A DNA stretch of 64,000 nucleotides from Chitinophagaceae bacterium 26-R-25 (GTDB taxonomy: Bacteria; Bacteroidota; Bacteroidia; Chitinophagales; Chitinophagaceae). The stretch lies in contig JARWSJ010000004.1 in assembly GCA_029906195.1 (NCBI GenBank), positions 615,583-679,582 on the forward strand, in the 5' to 3' direction. Made by a program: the position numbers and the translations under genes. The notes under the pieces were generated by a model. That model searched no databases and was not told the DNA's origin. It saw only the letters and a program-made list of their open reading frames with translations. Shown piece by piece: positions 35,741 through 45,435 of the stretch (its first letter is position 1; each line of letters begins with the position of its first letter).

Positions 35741-38700
35741 ATGACTACACGCTCAGTTATAGCCTGGAAGGAAAAAGTTATACTACCTACCTACGAAACA
35801 GGCGTAGCGGAAAAAAATCCCATTTTTTTAGAGAAGAGAGTTTACCAGGGCAGTTCAGGGTCAGTTTATCCTTATCCTGTTGTGGAGAAAATCAGCGATA
35901 CAAAAGTTGACAAAGAATACAATGCATATTTCATAGAAAACGATTACCTGAAGATCATGATTTTGCCGGAATTGGGTGGTCGTGTACATCGGGCATATGA
36001 CAAGATCCGGAAACGTGATTTCATTTATTATAACCAGGTTGTGAAGCCGGCGTTGGTTGGATTAACGGGTCCGTGGATATCCGGGGGCATCGAATTCAAC
36101 TGGCCCCAGCACCACCGACCAAGCACATTTTTGCCAATTGATTGTAACATAGAAGAGCATGCAGACGGCAGCAAAACCATTTGGGTTAATGAAGTGGAAA
36201 TCATGTTCCGCACCAAAGGCATGGCTGGGTTTACGCTGCATCCTGATAAAGCATACATAGAGATCAAAGGAAAAGTTTACAACAGAACACCATTTCCGCA
36301 AACCTTTTTGTGGTGGGCGAATCCCGCGGTGAAAGTGAACGATTATTATCAATCCATTTTTCCGCCGGATGTATACGCAGTGTTCGATCACGGCAAGCGT
36401 GATGTGTCAGATTTTCCTATTGCAACCGGCACTTACTACAAAGTGAATTATGCACCGGGCACTGATATTTCCCGCTACAAAAATATTCCCGTACCAACTT
36501 CATACATGGCCATTCAATCGAAATTTGATTTTATGGGTTGCTATGAGCACGACACGCAAGCGGGTATGCTGCACGTGGCAGATCACCATGTGTCTCCAGG
36601 CAAAAAACAATGGACGTGGGGCAACGGTGATTTCGGTATTGCATGGGACAGAAATCTTACTGACGAAGATGGTCCGTACATCGAATTAATGACAGGCGTT
36701 TTTACCGACAATCAACCTGACTTTACATGGTTACAACCAAATGAGGAAAAAACTTTTGAGCAGTTCTTCATGCCTTACGCATTGATAGGCGAAGTAAAAA
36801 ATGCAACGAAGGAAGCGATGATCAATCTCTCGTTGGAGAAAGGTTTGGTGAGCATGAAAGTATTTGCCACATCTACTTACAACAAGGCAACGATAACATT
36901 AAAACTGAAAGGTGATATTGTAAAAACATACCAGTTTGATCTTTCGCCTGAAAATGTTTTTGAAGAAAATATTGCTGTTTCGCATGATGCACAAACTGAA
37001 ATGCTGGAGTTGATAGTGAAAGATGAGAACGGCAACACGCTTGTAAGTTTTCAACCTGAAGTTTACGAGAAGAAAGACATTCCGCCTGCTGCAACAGCTG
37101 CAAAACTTCCTGCTGAAATTGATAGTGTGGAGCAATTGTTTTTAAATGGTTTTCATCTTGAGCAATATCGCCACGCAACTTTTAATCCCATTGATTATTA
37201 CGAAGAAGGCTTAAGAAGAGATGCAGGTGATGTGCGTTGCAACAATGCCATGGGTTTGCTATTGCTGAGAAGAGGACAATTCGAAAAAGCAGAACCATAT
37301 TTTAGAACCGCAGTCAAAACGCTTACTTCTAGAAATCCGAATCCATACGATGGCGAGCCTTATTACAATTTAGGTTGGTCGCTTATGTTGCAAAACAGAC
37401 TGGATGAGGCCTACGATGCATTCTATAAAGCGGCCTGGAGCGATGCATGGCAACACATGAGCTATCTTTCACTTGCACGCATAGCTTCTACAAAAGGTAA
37501 CTACAACGATGCGTTAAAGCTGGCAGAAAAATCTTTGATCAAAAATTATCACAGTCATACAACAAGACATCTGAAAGCTGCATTATTACGTAAGCTTGGC
37601 AGAGTGGAAGAAGCAATGGTATTGGTTGAGGAGTCATTAAAAATAGATGGCTTCAACTACGGATGCTTTTTTGAAAAGTATCAATTGCTTTCAAAAGCAG
37701 GAAAGAAGAATGAAGCTTTGGAAGTGCTTGCGCAGATGAAGAGCCTAATGCGCGGCGCGGTTCATACGTACATTGAGTATGCACTTGACTATGCACACGC
37801 AGGTATGTACGAAGAAGCCATTGCATTGTTGAATGAACACGTTGAAGGAAAAAAAGAAGTTTATCCAATGGCTTACTATACAATTGGCTGGTTGTATAAT
37901 AAATTGGGAGACAAAGCAAACGCGTTGGTTTATCACACGCTTGCAGCAGCCCAAAAGCCGGATTTCTGCTTTCCAAATAGAATAGAGGAGGTCATTATAT
38001 TGAAGGATGCGATTGCAACAAATGCAAAAGATGCAAAAGCACCTTACTATCTCGCAAACTTTTGGTACGCGAAAAGGCAGTATGCGGAAGCCATTGCATG
38101 CTGGGAAAGATCTGCAGCGATTGATATCAGTTTCCCAACTGTATTTAGAAATCTTTCTTTGGCATATTACAACAAGAGCAAGAACGTGCCGCTGGCAATT
38201 GAGTACCTGGAAAAAGCATTTGCACTGAATCAAAATGATGCAAGGGTGTTAATGGAGCTTGATCAGTTGTACAAAATAACAGGCAAGCCAGCTGCGGAAA
38301 GATTGCAATTACTGGAAAAACATCTGCCACTTGTAAATGATCGCGATGATCTTTACTTAGAGCGCGTAACGTTGTACAATCAATCTGGCAACTACGAAAA
38401 AGCAAAATCATTGATTGCAGAAAGGCAGTTTCATCCGTGGGAAGGAGGCGAAGGAAAAGTAGTGGGACAGTTTTTATTGTGCCACATAGAACTCGCCAAG
38501 AAAGCACTTTTGCAGGGAAATGGCGCGTTGGCTTTGGAGTTGCTGAACAGCATTGAAACATATCCTCACAATCTTGGTGAAGGAAAATTGGCAGGTACAC
38601 AAGAGAATGATATTTATTATTTGCAGGGTTGCGCATTGGAATTGTTGGGGAAAGAAAGAGAAGCGAAGGAGAAATTTGAAACTGCAACAATTGGCATTAC

Positions 38701-39088
38701 AGAGCCAGTACAGGCAATATTTTATAATGATCCGCAACCGGATAAAATATTTTACCAGGGACTTGCATGGCAAAAGCTAAATAAAGAAAAAGCGGGTGAA
38801 GAAATCTTTAAACGCTTCATAAGTTTTGCCAATGAACACACGAACGATGAAATCAAGATTGATTACTTCGCGGTGTCATTGCCGGATCTGCTGGTATTTG
38901 ATCAGGATTTGGACGTGCGTAATAAAATCCATTGCCATTATCTTACAGGATTGGGCCATTTAGGACTTGGTGATTATGAAAAAGCGAAAAAAGAATTTGA
39001 TGAAGTGGTATTGCTAAATACCAATCACCAGGGTGCACAAGTGCACAATGCAATGATCAATTTTTTAAAAGGTCAGTTAGTTAATTGA
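35741..39088 (+). CDS. DUF5107 and TPR protein (cytoplasmic, sugar-related)
   Basis: This 1115-residue protein has no signal peptide. Residues about 1-370 match the DUF5107 type: a mutarotase-like beta-sandwich with LPELGGRVHRAYDK, GPWISGGIEFNWPQHHRPSTF and FLWWANPAVKVND. Residues about 480-1110 are tandem TPR-like helices (ALKLAEKSL, EAIALLNEHVEG, AIEYLEKAFALN, YEKAKKEFDEVVLLN). The activity of DUF5107 proteins is not firmly known to me; the fold and position next to galM suggest binding or processing of a free or phosphorylated sugar. It has its own AraC-type operator and promoter and is followed by galM after 71 bp with a terminator in between. Confidence 0.85.
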   Translation: MTTRSVIAWKEKVILPTYETGVAEKNPIFLEKRVYQGSSGSVYPYPVVEKISDTKVDKEYNAYFIENDYLKIMILPELGGRVHRAYDKIRKRDFIYYNQVVKPALVGLTGPWISGGIEFNWPQHHRPSTFLPIDCNIEEHADGSKTIWVNEVEIMFRTKGMAGFTLHPDKAYIEIKGKVYNRTPFPQTFLWWANPAVKVNDYYQSIFPPDVYAVFDHGKRDVSDFPIATGTYYKVNYAPGTDISRYKNIPVPTSYMAIQSKFDFMGCYEHDTQAGMLHVADHHVSPGKKQWTWGNGDFGIAWDRNLTDEDGPYIELMTGVFTDNQPDFTWLQPNEEKTFEQFFMPYALIGEVKNATKEAMINLSLEKGLVSMKVFATSTYNKATITLKLKGDIVKTYQFDLSPENVFEENIAVSHDAQTEMLELIVKDENGNTLVSFQPEVYEKKDIPPAATAAKLPAEIDSVEQLFLNGFHLEQYRHATFNPIDYYEEGLRRDAGDVRCNNAMGLLLLRRGQFEKAEPYFRTAVKTLTSRNPNPYDGEPYYNLGWSLMLQNRLDEAYDAFYKAAWSDAWQHMSYLSLARIASTKGNYNDALKLAEKSLIKNYHSHTTRHLKAALLRKLGRVEEAMVLVEESLKIDGFNYGCFFEKYQLLSKAGKKNEALEVLAQMKSLMRGAVHTYIEYALDYAHAGMYEEAIALLNEHVEGKKEVYPMAYYTIGWLYNKLGDKANALVYHTLAAAQKPDFCFPNRIEEVIILKDAIATNAKDAKAPYYLANFWYAKRQYAEAIACWERSAAIDISFPTVFRNLSLAYYNKSKNVPLAIEYLEKAFALNQNDARVLMELDQLYKITGKPAAERLQLLEKHLPLVNDRDDLYLERVTLYNQSGNYEKAKSLIAERQFHPWEGGEGKVVGQFLLCHIELAKKALLQGNGALALELLNSIETYPHNLGEGKLAGTQENDIYYLQGCALELLGKEREAKEKFETATIGITEPVQAIFYNDPQPDKIFYQGLAWQKLNKEKAGEEIFKRFISFANEHTNDEIKIDYFAVSLPDLLVFDQDLDVRNKIHCHYLTGLGHLGLGDYEKAKKEFDEVVLLNTNHQGAQVHNAMINFLKGQLVN

Positions 39089-39106
39089 GCGAGTATTAGT
39101 TAAGTA

Positions 39107-39137
39107 GAAGCACAGAATTTTCTGTGCTTCATTTTTT
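39107..39137 (+). terminator. Terminator between the DUF5107 gene and galM
   Basis: GAAGCACAGA (39107-39116) pairs perfectly with TCTGTGCTTC (39121-39130) around ATTT, followed by ATTTTTTG. galM starts only 22 nt later, so read-through probably supplies galM. Confidence 0.8.
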
Positions 39138-39159
39138 GTGAGGAGCAATTGTAAGAATT

Positions 39160-40167
39160 ATGAACATAGCAAAAGAAAAGTGGGGTTGCATTGACGGGAA
39201 GGAAGTCGGTCTGTTTAGATTAAGCAACGATAAAGGCCTTGAGGTTTCTGTTACAAGTTATGGTGCAACAATCGTCAGTATTTTGATGCCTGATAAAAAT
39301 GGTGTCACTGAAAATATCGTTTTGGGGTACAAAGATTTGCAGGGCTATATAGCTGATACGTTTTATTTGGGAGCTACTGTAGGAAGAGTGGCCAATCGAA
39401 TCAATAAAGGCCGGTTGCCGGTAAATGGAAAAGTGTATCAGTTGCCAGTTAACGAGCCATCAAATGATTGTCATTTACATGGTGGTAAAACTGGATTTAA
39501 CAAACATGTTTTTAGTGTAGTTGAAGAGATCGTGAAAGAGAATGTTGTTGGGATTTCACTCGAACACAATAGTCCGCATATGGAAGAAGGTTATCCCGGA
39601 AACCTTACACTGAAAGTGACATTTACTGTAAACAATAACAATGAATTGCTCATTGATTATCGTGCCCTGGCAGATGCTGACACACACGTGAATCCCACAA
39701 ACCACAGTTACTTCAACCTTAGCGGCGGAAAACGGAACGGTGCAGCGCAGCAATTACTGATAAATGCAAGTTCAGTTCTTGAAACGACCACGCATTATAT
39801 CCCAACAGGAAGAATCAATAACGTTGAAGGAACGAGACATGATTTTAGTACTATTCGGAAGATTAATCAGCAAGAAGAAATCATGTTCAATGAATGTTAT
39901 GTGTTAAATGCTCCGGAAATGAAAGTTTGTTCTGCTGAACTTTTTGATGCACCAAGTGGACGTGCAATGCAGGTCTACACAACGGTTCCGGGCATGATGT
40001 TTTATTCAGGCGATCAGTTGAACAATGGTTTTACAGCATGTGGAGGCGTATGTCTGGAGACACAGTTTTTCCCAGATGCAGCAAACCATCCATGTTTTGC
40101 AAATACACTTTTAAAAGCGGGAGAGGAGTTTCATCATCAAACGAAATTGGTTTTTGTGCTTCGATGA
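39160..40167 (+). CDS. galM: Galactose mutarotase (aldose 1-epimerase)
   Basis: This 335-residue enzyme interconverts alpha and beta anomers of galactose or related aldoses. Hallmarks are visible: GATVGRVANRI (substrate Arg), NDCHLHGGKTGFNKHVF with the first His, H182 in NPTNHSYFNLSG, and the general base E300 in GVCLETQFFPDA. There is no signal peptide, so it acts in the cytoplasm. Its place between the DUF5107 gene and a SusCD locus with two alpha-galactosidase-type enzymes supports galactoside catabolism in this island. Confidence 0.95.
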   Translation: MNIAKEKWGCIDGKEVGLFRLSNDKGLEVSVTSYGATIVSILMPDKNGVTENIVLGYKDLQGYIADTFYLGATVGRVANRINKGRLPVNGKVYQLPVNEPSNDCHLHGGKTGFNKHVFSVVEEIVKENVVGISLEHNSPHMEEGYPGNLTLKVTFTVNNNNELLIDYRALADADTHVNPTNHSYFNLSGGKRNGAAQQLLINASSVLETTTHYIPTGRINNVEGTRHDFSTIRKINQQEEIMFNECYVLNAPEMKVCSAELFDAPSGRAMQVYTTVPGMMFYSGDQLNNGFTACGGVCLETQFFPDAANHPCFANTLLKAGEEFHHQTKLVFVLR

Positions 40168-40194
40168 GCGCTCTTAATATGCGACCGTAAAAAA

Positions 40195-40222
40195 GTCCAT
40201 CCCTTTCATAATTTTATCTATT
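40195..40222 (+). promoter_or_regulatory. AraC-type operator, second susC (21-bp spacing)
   Basis: GTCCATC (40195-40201), 14 nt, ATCTATT (40216-40222). Direct half-sites 21 bp apart, followed 19 nt later by TCAATTTG as the likely -7 box. Almost identical to the element at 47866. Confidence 0.72.
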
Positions 40223-40419
40223 TGGAATGGTTAAATATTTGTCAATTTGCATACAGGTTTTAAATAAACAACAGCTTGCCTTTAAGTGATTGCCGTGTGA
40301 AAAATTTGAATTTTCTCCACTCAATTTTTCTCCACTTCATAAGCAAGTAAAAATCGGCCAATATAGACGGGATAATGAAATTGCCATTCGTTGTCTAACC
40401 AGTTCAGGATTTTATAAAC

Positions 40420-40432
40420 CGACCAGGTCGGG
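40420..40432. promoter_or_regulatory. CCGACC/GGTCGG palindrome, possible operator
   Basis: CCGACC and GGTCGG around one A form a perfect 13-nt palindrome in an AT-rich intergenic region. It could be a dimeric regulator site. No family assigned. Confidence 0.35.
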
Positions 40433-40466
40433 TCTATGTTGAAGGATTATTTTTAGTTAAAAACGA

Positions 40467-40474
40467 AAACGATT
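40467..40474. promoter_or_regulatory. Possible LacI-type operator core
   Basis: AAACGATT fits the AANCGNTT core of LacI-family operators, within GAAAACGATTGT upstream of susC. Short motif, so chance is possible. Confidence 0.3.
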
Positions 40475-40734
40475 GTAAATGAAAACAGCAAATCTGTACG
40501 AACGAACTTCGATGTGCCTTTTTAACAGGCTCTCTCAAACAAGAAGAATGTCTATTTCTTATAGCTAGTATCAAATTATTTTAATGATATACCTGGAAAG
40601 GTTCATACTATGTGTGAAAGGGGTATGTCATGCCTAATATGTCGGTTTTTAGCTAGCTATGCGCTCGAAAATGTTTACAAATCCTTAATTTTTTATAACA
40701 AACTCAAACTATCACACCCCTACAAATAAACCAA

Positions 40735-43700
40735 ATGAAAGCATTTTTTTTATCTACCCTATTCCTCATGTGTTCTTTGTTATCGTTTTCTCAAGGGAAA
40801 CAATTGCAAGGAAGAATAGTGGAATCCGACACAAAAAAACCATTAGCTGGAGCTACCATCAGCATAGTTGGTAAAAACGCCTCTGCCGTGTCAGAAGCTG
40901 ACGGCTCGTTTAACATCAAGGTTAATGGTAAAACAATTTTGGTAGTCAGTTATGTTGGCTACAAAACGCAATCAGTTGATGTAACTGATAAATCATCTGT
41001 AGAAATTGCTTTGGCCAAAGATGTATCCGATTTGGAAGCCGTGGTTACGATCGGATATGGAAAAGCAAAGAAAAAAGACATTACGAGTGCTATTTCAAGC
41101 ATTTCCGGAAAGGACATAAAAGACCAGCCGGTAACCACCGTTGCCGCGGCATTGCAGGGAAGGGTTCCAGGGATGCAGGTAAGTGGTGGTGGCAACGAAC
41201 CAGGGGCGGGAACCAGTGTAAAGATTCGCGGCATCAATTCAATTACTCAAGGATCGGGGCCTCTCTATGTAGTAGATGGAGTGCTTATTACAGGTGATAT
41301 CAGAGAGATTAATCCAAATGATATTGAATCAATTGATGTATTGAAAGATGCTTCTGCGGCTGCTATTTATGGCTCAAGGGCATCAGAAGGTGTTGTGATC
41401 ATTACAACCAAGAAGGGTGCAACTGGTCGCTCCAGTCTTAATTATGACGGCTACTTTGGCATGCAAAAATTATACAATGGAAAGGGCTATGATTTTGTTG
41501 ACAATATTGATGATTATGTGAAAATACGCATGGCTGGCTGGGCAGATGAAGACCCTAAAGCGTGGTCGCCGGATTCTGCAAGCACTATGGCGAAGATATT
41601 TTCTGCACCGGAGCTTCAAAGTATTAAAGATCGTAAATGGTACAACTGGGAAAAAGCGGTTACACAGGTTGCACCTATGCAAAGCCACACATTAAGCTAT
41701 TCTAATGGTGTAGGAAAAAACAAATTCTATTTAAGTGGCAACTACCTGAATCAGGATGGAATTATAAAAGGTTCAAACTTTTTGCGTTATTCTGTAAAAG
41801 CAAACGTTGAATCTGAAGCGACAGCAAATTTGAAGATAGGAATCAATACAAATTTCTCTCACATCGTTAACAATGTTGTAAGTAATGAAGTGTATTACAA
41901 TGCGGTTACCATGAGCCCGTTGTGGCCTATATATGATGGTAACGGAGATCCTTCCGTTTTACTTACAAACGATGGTTCTCAAGTTTCAGTTAACAACCCA
42001 CTTACAATGACGAAGTCCCCAATGGCTGATATACAAGATCGCAACATCATGAATGTTTTTGGGGAATATAAAATTGTAAAAAACCTCTTGTTCCGTTCCA
42101 ACTTTGGAATAGACATTCTTAGACAACAAAAATTTGAATATTACCCAAGAACTACTTCTTATGGTTTTCAGGTAGGTGGAGATGCGAAGGTGCAAAACTG
42201 GGGATATCGCGATTATGTTTGGGATAATACATTAACGTATGACTGGCAGCCGAGAAAAGATCATGTGTTTAATTTGATGGGAGGAGTTGTATTGGAGAAA
42301 AGAAGACAGGAATGGGATTATATCGAAGCACAGGGATTTCCTTCCGATGACCTGACGTATAAAAATCTGGCTACAGCAAGTAACAAAACGGATATTCAAA
42401 GCGATTATTTTAATCGAATGAACTTCTCCCAGATGGCCCGGGCTATTTATAAGTACAAAGGAAAATACATATTGAACGGTTCGATTCGACATGATGGATC
42501 GTCCAGGTTCGGTCAGAACAATACGTATGGAACTTTTCCTGCCATCAGTGGCGCATGGCGTTTAATTGATGAACCGTTTATGGGTGCAAAGATCAGATCA
42601 ATAATCAGCGATGCGAAAATAAGAGTGGGTTATGGAATTGTTGGTAATCAAAACCTCCCGGACTTTGCGAAATTCAACAAGATGACTCCTTCGTCTTACC
42701 CTTATAATGGATCAAGCCAAACGACCGGATATCAGCTGGATCCAAGTGTTTTGGGAAACCCGAATATTCGCTGGGAAAAACAAAAACAATTTAACGCAGG
42801 TTTTGATTTGGCGCTGTTGGCATCGTCGAGAATAAAATTGACATTCGACTATTATAACAAAAACATTGACGATGTTTTATTACCAGTGCCTTTGTCGCCA
42901 TCTATGGGCGTTGGTTACGAATACATGAACATTGCCAGGATGAATACTCAAGGGGTTGACCTCGGCTTGAAGTTGAGCCTTGTTCAAAACAAAAACTTTG
43001 ATTGGCAAATGGATCTCAACTGGTCAAAATATAAATCACAGGTTAAAAGTTTGATCCCCGGAAGAGATTCGCTTAGTCCATACTTAAAAGTAGGAGAGGC
43101 GCCGAATAGTTTAATTGTTGACTACGTATATGATGGCTTGTACCAGGAAAGTGATAAGGGATCGCCAATTATGGCCAGTCAACATGCGCGTCCTGGTGAT
43201 GTAAAGCCTAAAGATCTTAACAACGATGGCGTAATCAATCAGTATGATCGCACAATCGTGGGACGTACAACGCCTAAAGCATATGGTGGTATTTGGAATT
43301 ACTTGCGTTATAAACGTTTTTCTATGACTGTATTAGCGAGCTATACTTATGGTCAGGATATTGCTAACAAAGCTTACCAGGACTATTTGTACGAAACAGA
43401 TACACGTCGCCGTGTGTTGAAAGAAGGATTGAATTACTGGACGCCAACAAATACCAATACGAATGTTCCACGTCCCAATGTGTTTAGCCGTTCAATATAT
43501 ACGTTGCCTAGTGGCTCATCAAGTTACATCGTTCAAAGAGCCGATTTTATCAGAGTAAGAAATATTACATTTTCCTACGACTTTGACCAGGCTCTATTAT
43601 CCAAAGCAAGGATGAACACTGCTAAAGTTTATGTTCAGGTTCAGGATCCGTTTATCATTACAAAGTATAAAGGTATTGACCCTGAAATAGGTGTGGGAAG

Positions 43701-43758
43701 CATGGACGTGTATCCACGTTACAGAAGTTTCTTGGTAGGATTACAACTAGGATTATAA
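40735..43758 (+). CDS. SusC/RagA-type TonB-dependent transporter (second pair)
   Basis: This 1007-residue outer membrane transporter has a signal peptide (ending LLSFSQ), a carboxypeptidase-regulatory-like domain (about 24-100; LQGRIVESDTKKPLAGATI), then the plug with LEAVVTIGYGKAKKKD, GRVPGMQVSGGGNEPG, LYVVDGVLI and IYGSRASEGVVIITTKKG. The barrel has the ENPNIRWEKQKQFN-like region typical of the family near residue 685 (NPNIRWEKQKQFN). There is no STN domain. It is 20 bp before its SusD partner. Substrate is probably a galactoside, inferred from the operator it shares with the GH97 gene. Confidence 0.96.
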   Translation: MKAFFLSTLFLMCSLLSFSQGKQLQGRIVESDTKKPLAGATISIVGKNASAVSEADGSFNIKVNGKTILVVSYVGYKTQSVDVTDKSSVEIALAKDVSDLEAVVTIGYGKAKKKDITSAISSISGKDIKDQPVTTVAAALQGRVPGMQVSGGGNEPGAGTSVKIRGINSITQGSGPLYVVDGVLITGDIREINPNDIESIDVLKDASAAAIYGSRASEGVVIITTKKGATGRSSLNYDGYFGMQKLYNGKGYDFVDNIDDYVKIRMAGWADEDPKAWSPDSASTMAKIFSAPELQSIKDRKWYNWEKAVTQVAPMQSHTLSYSNGVGKNKFYLSGNYLNQDGIIKGSNFLRYSVKANVESEATANLKIGINTNFSHIVNNVVSNEVYYNAVTMSPLWPIYDGNGDPSVLLTNDGSQVSVNNPLTMTKSPMADIQDRNIMNVFGEYKIVKNLLFRSNFGIDILRQQKFEYYPRTTSYGFQVGGDAKVQNWGYRDYVWDNTLTYDWQPRKDHVFNLMGGVVLEKRRQEWDYIEAQGFPSDDLTYKNLATASNKTDIQSDYFNRMNFSQMARAIYKYKGKYILNGSIRHDGSSRFGQNNTYGTFPAISGAWRLIDEPFMGAKIRSIISDAKIRVGYGIVGNQNLPDFAKFNKMTPSSYPYNGSSQTTGYQLDPSVLGNPNIRWEKQKQFNAGFDLALLASSRIKLTFDYYNKNIDDVLLPVPLSPSMGVGYEYMNIARMNTQGVDLGLKLSLVQNKNFDWQMDLNWSKYKSQVKSLIPGRDSLSPYLKVGEAPNSLIVDYVYDGLYQESDKGSPIMASQHARPGDVKPKDLNNDGVINQYDRTIVGRTTPKAYGGIWNYLRYKRFSMTVLASYTYGQDIANKAYQDYLYETDTRRRVLKEGLNYWTPTNTNTNVPRPNVFSRSIYTLPSGSSSYIVQRADFIRVRNITFSYDFDQALLSKARMNTAKVYVQVQDPFIITKYKGIDPEIGVGSMDVYPRYRSFLVGLQLGL

Positions 43759-43778
43759 TATTAAAAACGTATCGAAAA

Positions 43779-45302
43779 ATGCAAACTAAACAATCATATA
43801 TAAACAGAGCTTTGGTAATATTTGCAGCAACATCATTGCTGTTAGGATCGTGTTCGAAACAACTGGACATAAAACCTGAGTCCAATCCATCTCCTGAAGG
43901 TGTGTATAAAGATGCTGCAGGTGCAAGAGCTGGGTTAACCGGGGTATATAAACAATTACAGACCTGGAAAAAGTCGGAAGATTATTTTGTAGGTGTGTTA
44001 GGAACCGATGAAGCAAGAGGGTCCTCTTTTGTAGGAACCTGGGGCGGGTACTGGACCCACGTGGCATCGATAAGCAGCTACAACTCACTTTATTCTCCGC
44101 AGAACCAGGTGTTGCAGGATACATGGAGCGTTTTATACCAGGGTGTTTATAACGCAAATATTGCTGTTGGGAGTATACCTTCGATCAATGCTTCAGCAGA
44201 AGTAAAAAATAAAATGATAGGAGAAGCGAAATTCTTGCGGAGTGTGTTTTATTTCAGCCTTGTGCAATTTTTTGGATCTGTGCCTATGCCAACGGAAGTA
44301 CAGGACCCTTCCGCAATAGCTAAAGGTGGATATCCTAAGAGTCCGGTAGACGATGTGTATAGACTCATAATATCTGACTTGAAATTTGCAAGTACTAATC
44401 TCGATCCGAAAAGTGTTGCAGGAATTGGCCTGGCTAATCAGGAGGCTGCTCAGGCGCTGCTTGGAAAAGTCTATCTCACACGAGGTCAATATGATTCTGC
44501 CAGCATCGTGTTGGAGCCGTTAATGTCATCTGCGAGCGTTGGGCTAATGACAAACTATGCTGACCTGTTTAAAGGAGCACATGAAAATAACCAGGAATCA
44601 TTGTTTGAAATACAATATTCGAACGATAACAACAACACCAACAATCTTGCGAATGCATTTGGCGGTTGGTATCTGCCAAATACAAAACCCGGAGGTGGAG
44701 GTGAGGAAGTTATTCCTACAGACTATTATGATACATGCTTCGAATCAAATAGCGACACGAGAAGAGCTGCTTCAATACACTACGAACTAATTGATGGCAG
44801 CGGTACAGATTGGATTACTGCCTATTGGTGGTGGGGAACAGCGGGAAAACCTCACTTTGCAAAATATGATATCAATGTTGGCGATGGTGCTGTAAACGGA
44901 GGTAAGTCTCCTCACAACCTTTATTACTTACGTTATGCAGATGCTGTTCTTATGTATGCCGAAGCACAAAATGAACTTAACAAAACTTCAGTTGCGTTAA
45001 CGTATTTAAACAAAATAAGAAACAGGGCCACATTGCCAAATTGGGAAATTAAATTGGGCCACGCACCTTCACAAGCTGAAATGAGAGCTGAGTTGTTAAA
45101 AGAAAGAATGCGGGAATTGGGCATGGAAGGCTGGCGCTGGTGTGATTTGAAAAGGACAGGCAAATTATTGTCGCAAACCATTGCCTACAACCCGGATGCG
45201 GCACCTACTATGGAAACCAAACATTTGTTGATGCCGATTTCGTCCAAAGAATTTGAAACGAATAGCTGGCTTACACCAAGCGATCAAAATGCCGGTTATT
45301 AA
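43779..45302 (+). CDS. SusD/RagB-type lipoprotein (second pair)
   Basis: The 507-residue lipoprotein (lipobox LLLGSCSKQ, Cys about 25) is the partner of the preceding SusC. Family segments: GEAKFLRSVFYFSLVQFFGSVPM near residue 150, YDSASIVLEPLM, LRYADAVLMYAEAQNELN, and the C-terminal LLKERMRELGMEGWRWCDLKRTG with final LMPISSKE. Normal length. It is followed by a terminator. Confidence 0.95.
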   Translation: MQTKQSYINRALVIFAATSLLLGSCSKQLDIKPESNPSPEGVYKDAAGARAGLTGVYKQLQTWKKSEDYFVGVLGTDEARGSSFVGTWGGYWTHVASISSYNSLYSPQNQVLQDTWSVLYQGVYNANIAVGSIPSINASAEVKNKMIGEAKFLRSVFYFSLVQFFGSVPMPTEVQDPSAIAKGGYPKSPVDDVYRLIISDLKFASTNLDPKSVAGIGLANQEAAQALLGKVYLTRGQYDSASIVLEPLMSSASVGLMTNYADLFKGAHENNQESLFEIQYSNDNNNTNNLANAFGGWYLPNTKPGGGGEEVIPTDYYDTCFESNSDTRRAASIHYELIDGSGTDWITAYWWWGTAGKPHFAKYDINVGDGAVNGGKSPHNLYYLRYADAVLMYAEAQNELNKTSVALTYLNKIRNRATLPNWEIKLGHAPSQAEMRAELLKERMRELGMEGWRWCDLKRTGKLLSQTIAYNPDAAPTMETKHLLMPISSKEFETNSWLTPSDQNAGY

Positions 45303-45369
45303 TTGCAGGCATTGTTTATTGTTGGAAGGTTGTAGAATAACGTAAAATGGAACAACTACTATAGAATAT

Positions 45370-45417
45370 ATTGAGAATAGCGATTAAGCCAATTGATCGC
45401 TGTTCTCAATTTTTTTT
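45370..45417 (+). terminator. Terminator after the second susD
   Basis: A 15-nt stem (45370-45384 with 45396-45410, one wobble) and 11-nt loop is followed by seven T. The enzyme gene downstream begins at 45436, so it needs read-through or its own promoter. Confidence 0.85.
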
Positions 45418-45435
45418 AAGAAAATTTTGAGCTAC

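Larger units (their letters stand above)
40168..40734. other. 567-bp regulatory gap before the second susC
   Basis: No gene is visible. It holds the AraC-type operator (40195-40222), a weak -7-like TCAATTTG (40242-40249), a leader of about 100 bp shared with the GH97 upstream region, a CCGACC-A-GGTCGG palindrome (40420-40432), and a LacI-type core AAACGATT (40467-40474). If transcription starts near 40255, the leader is nearly 480 nt. Confidence 0.7.
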
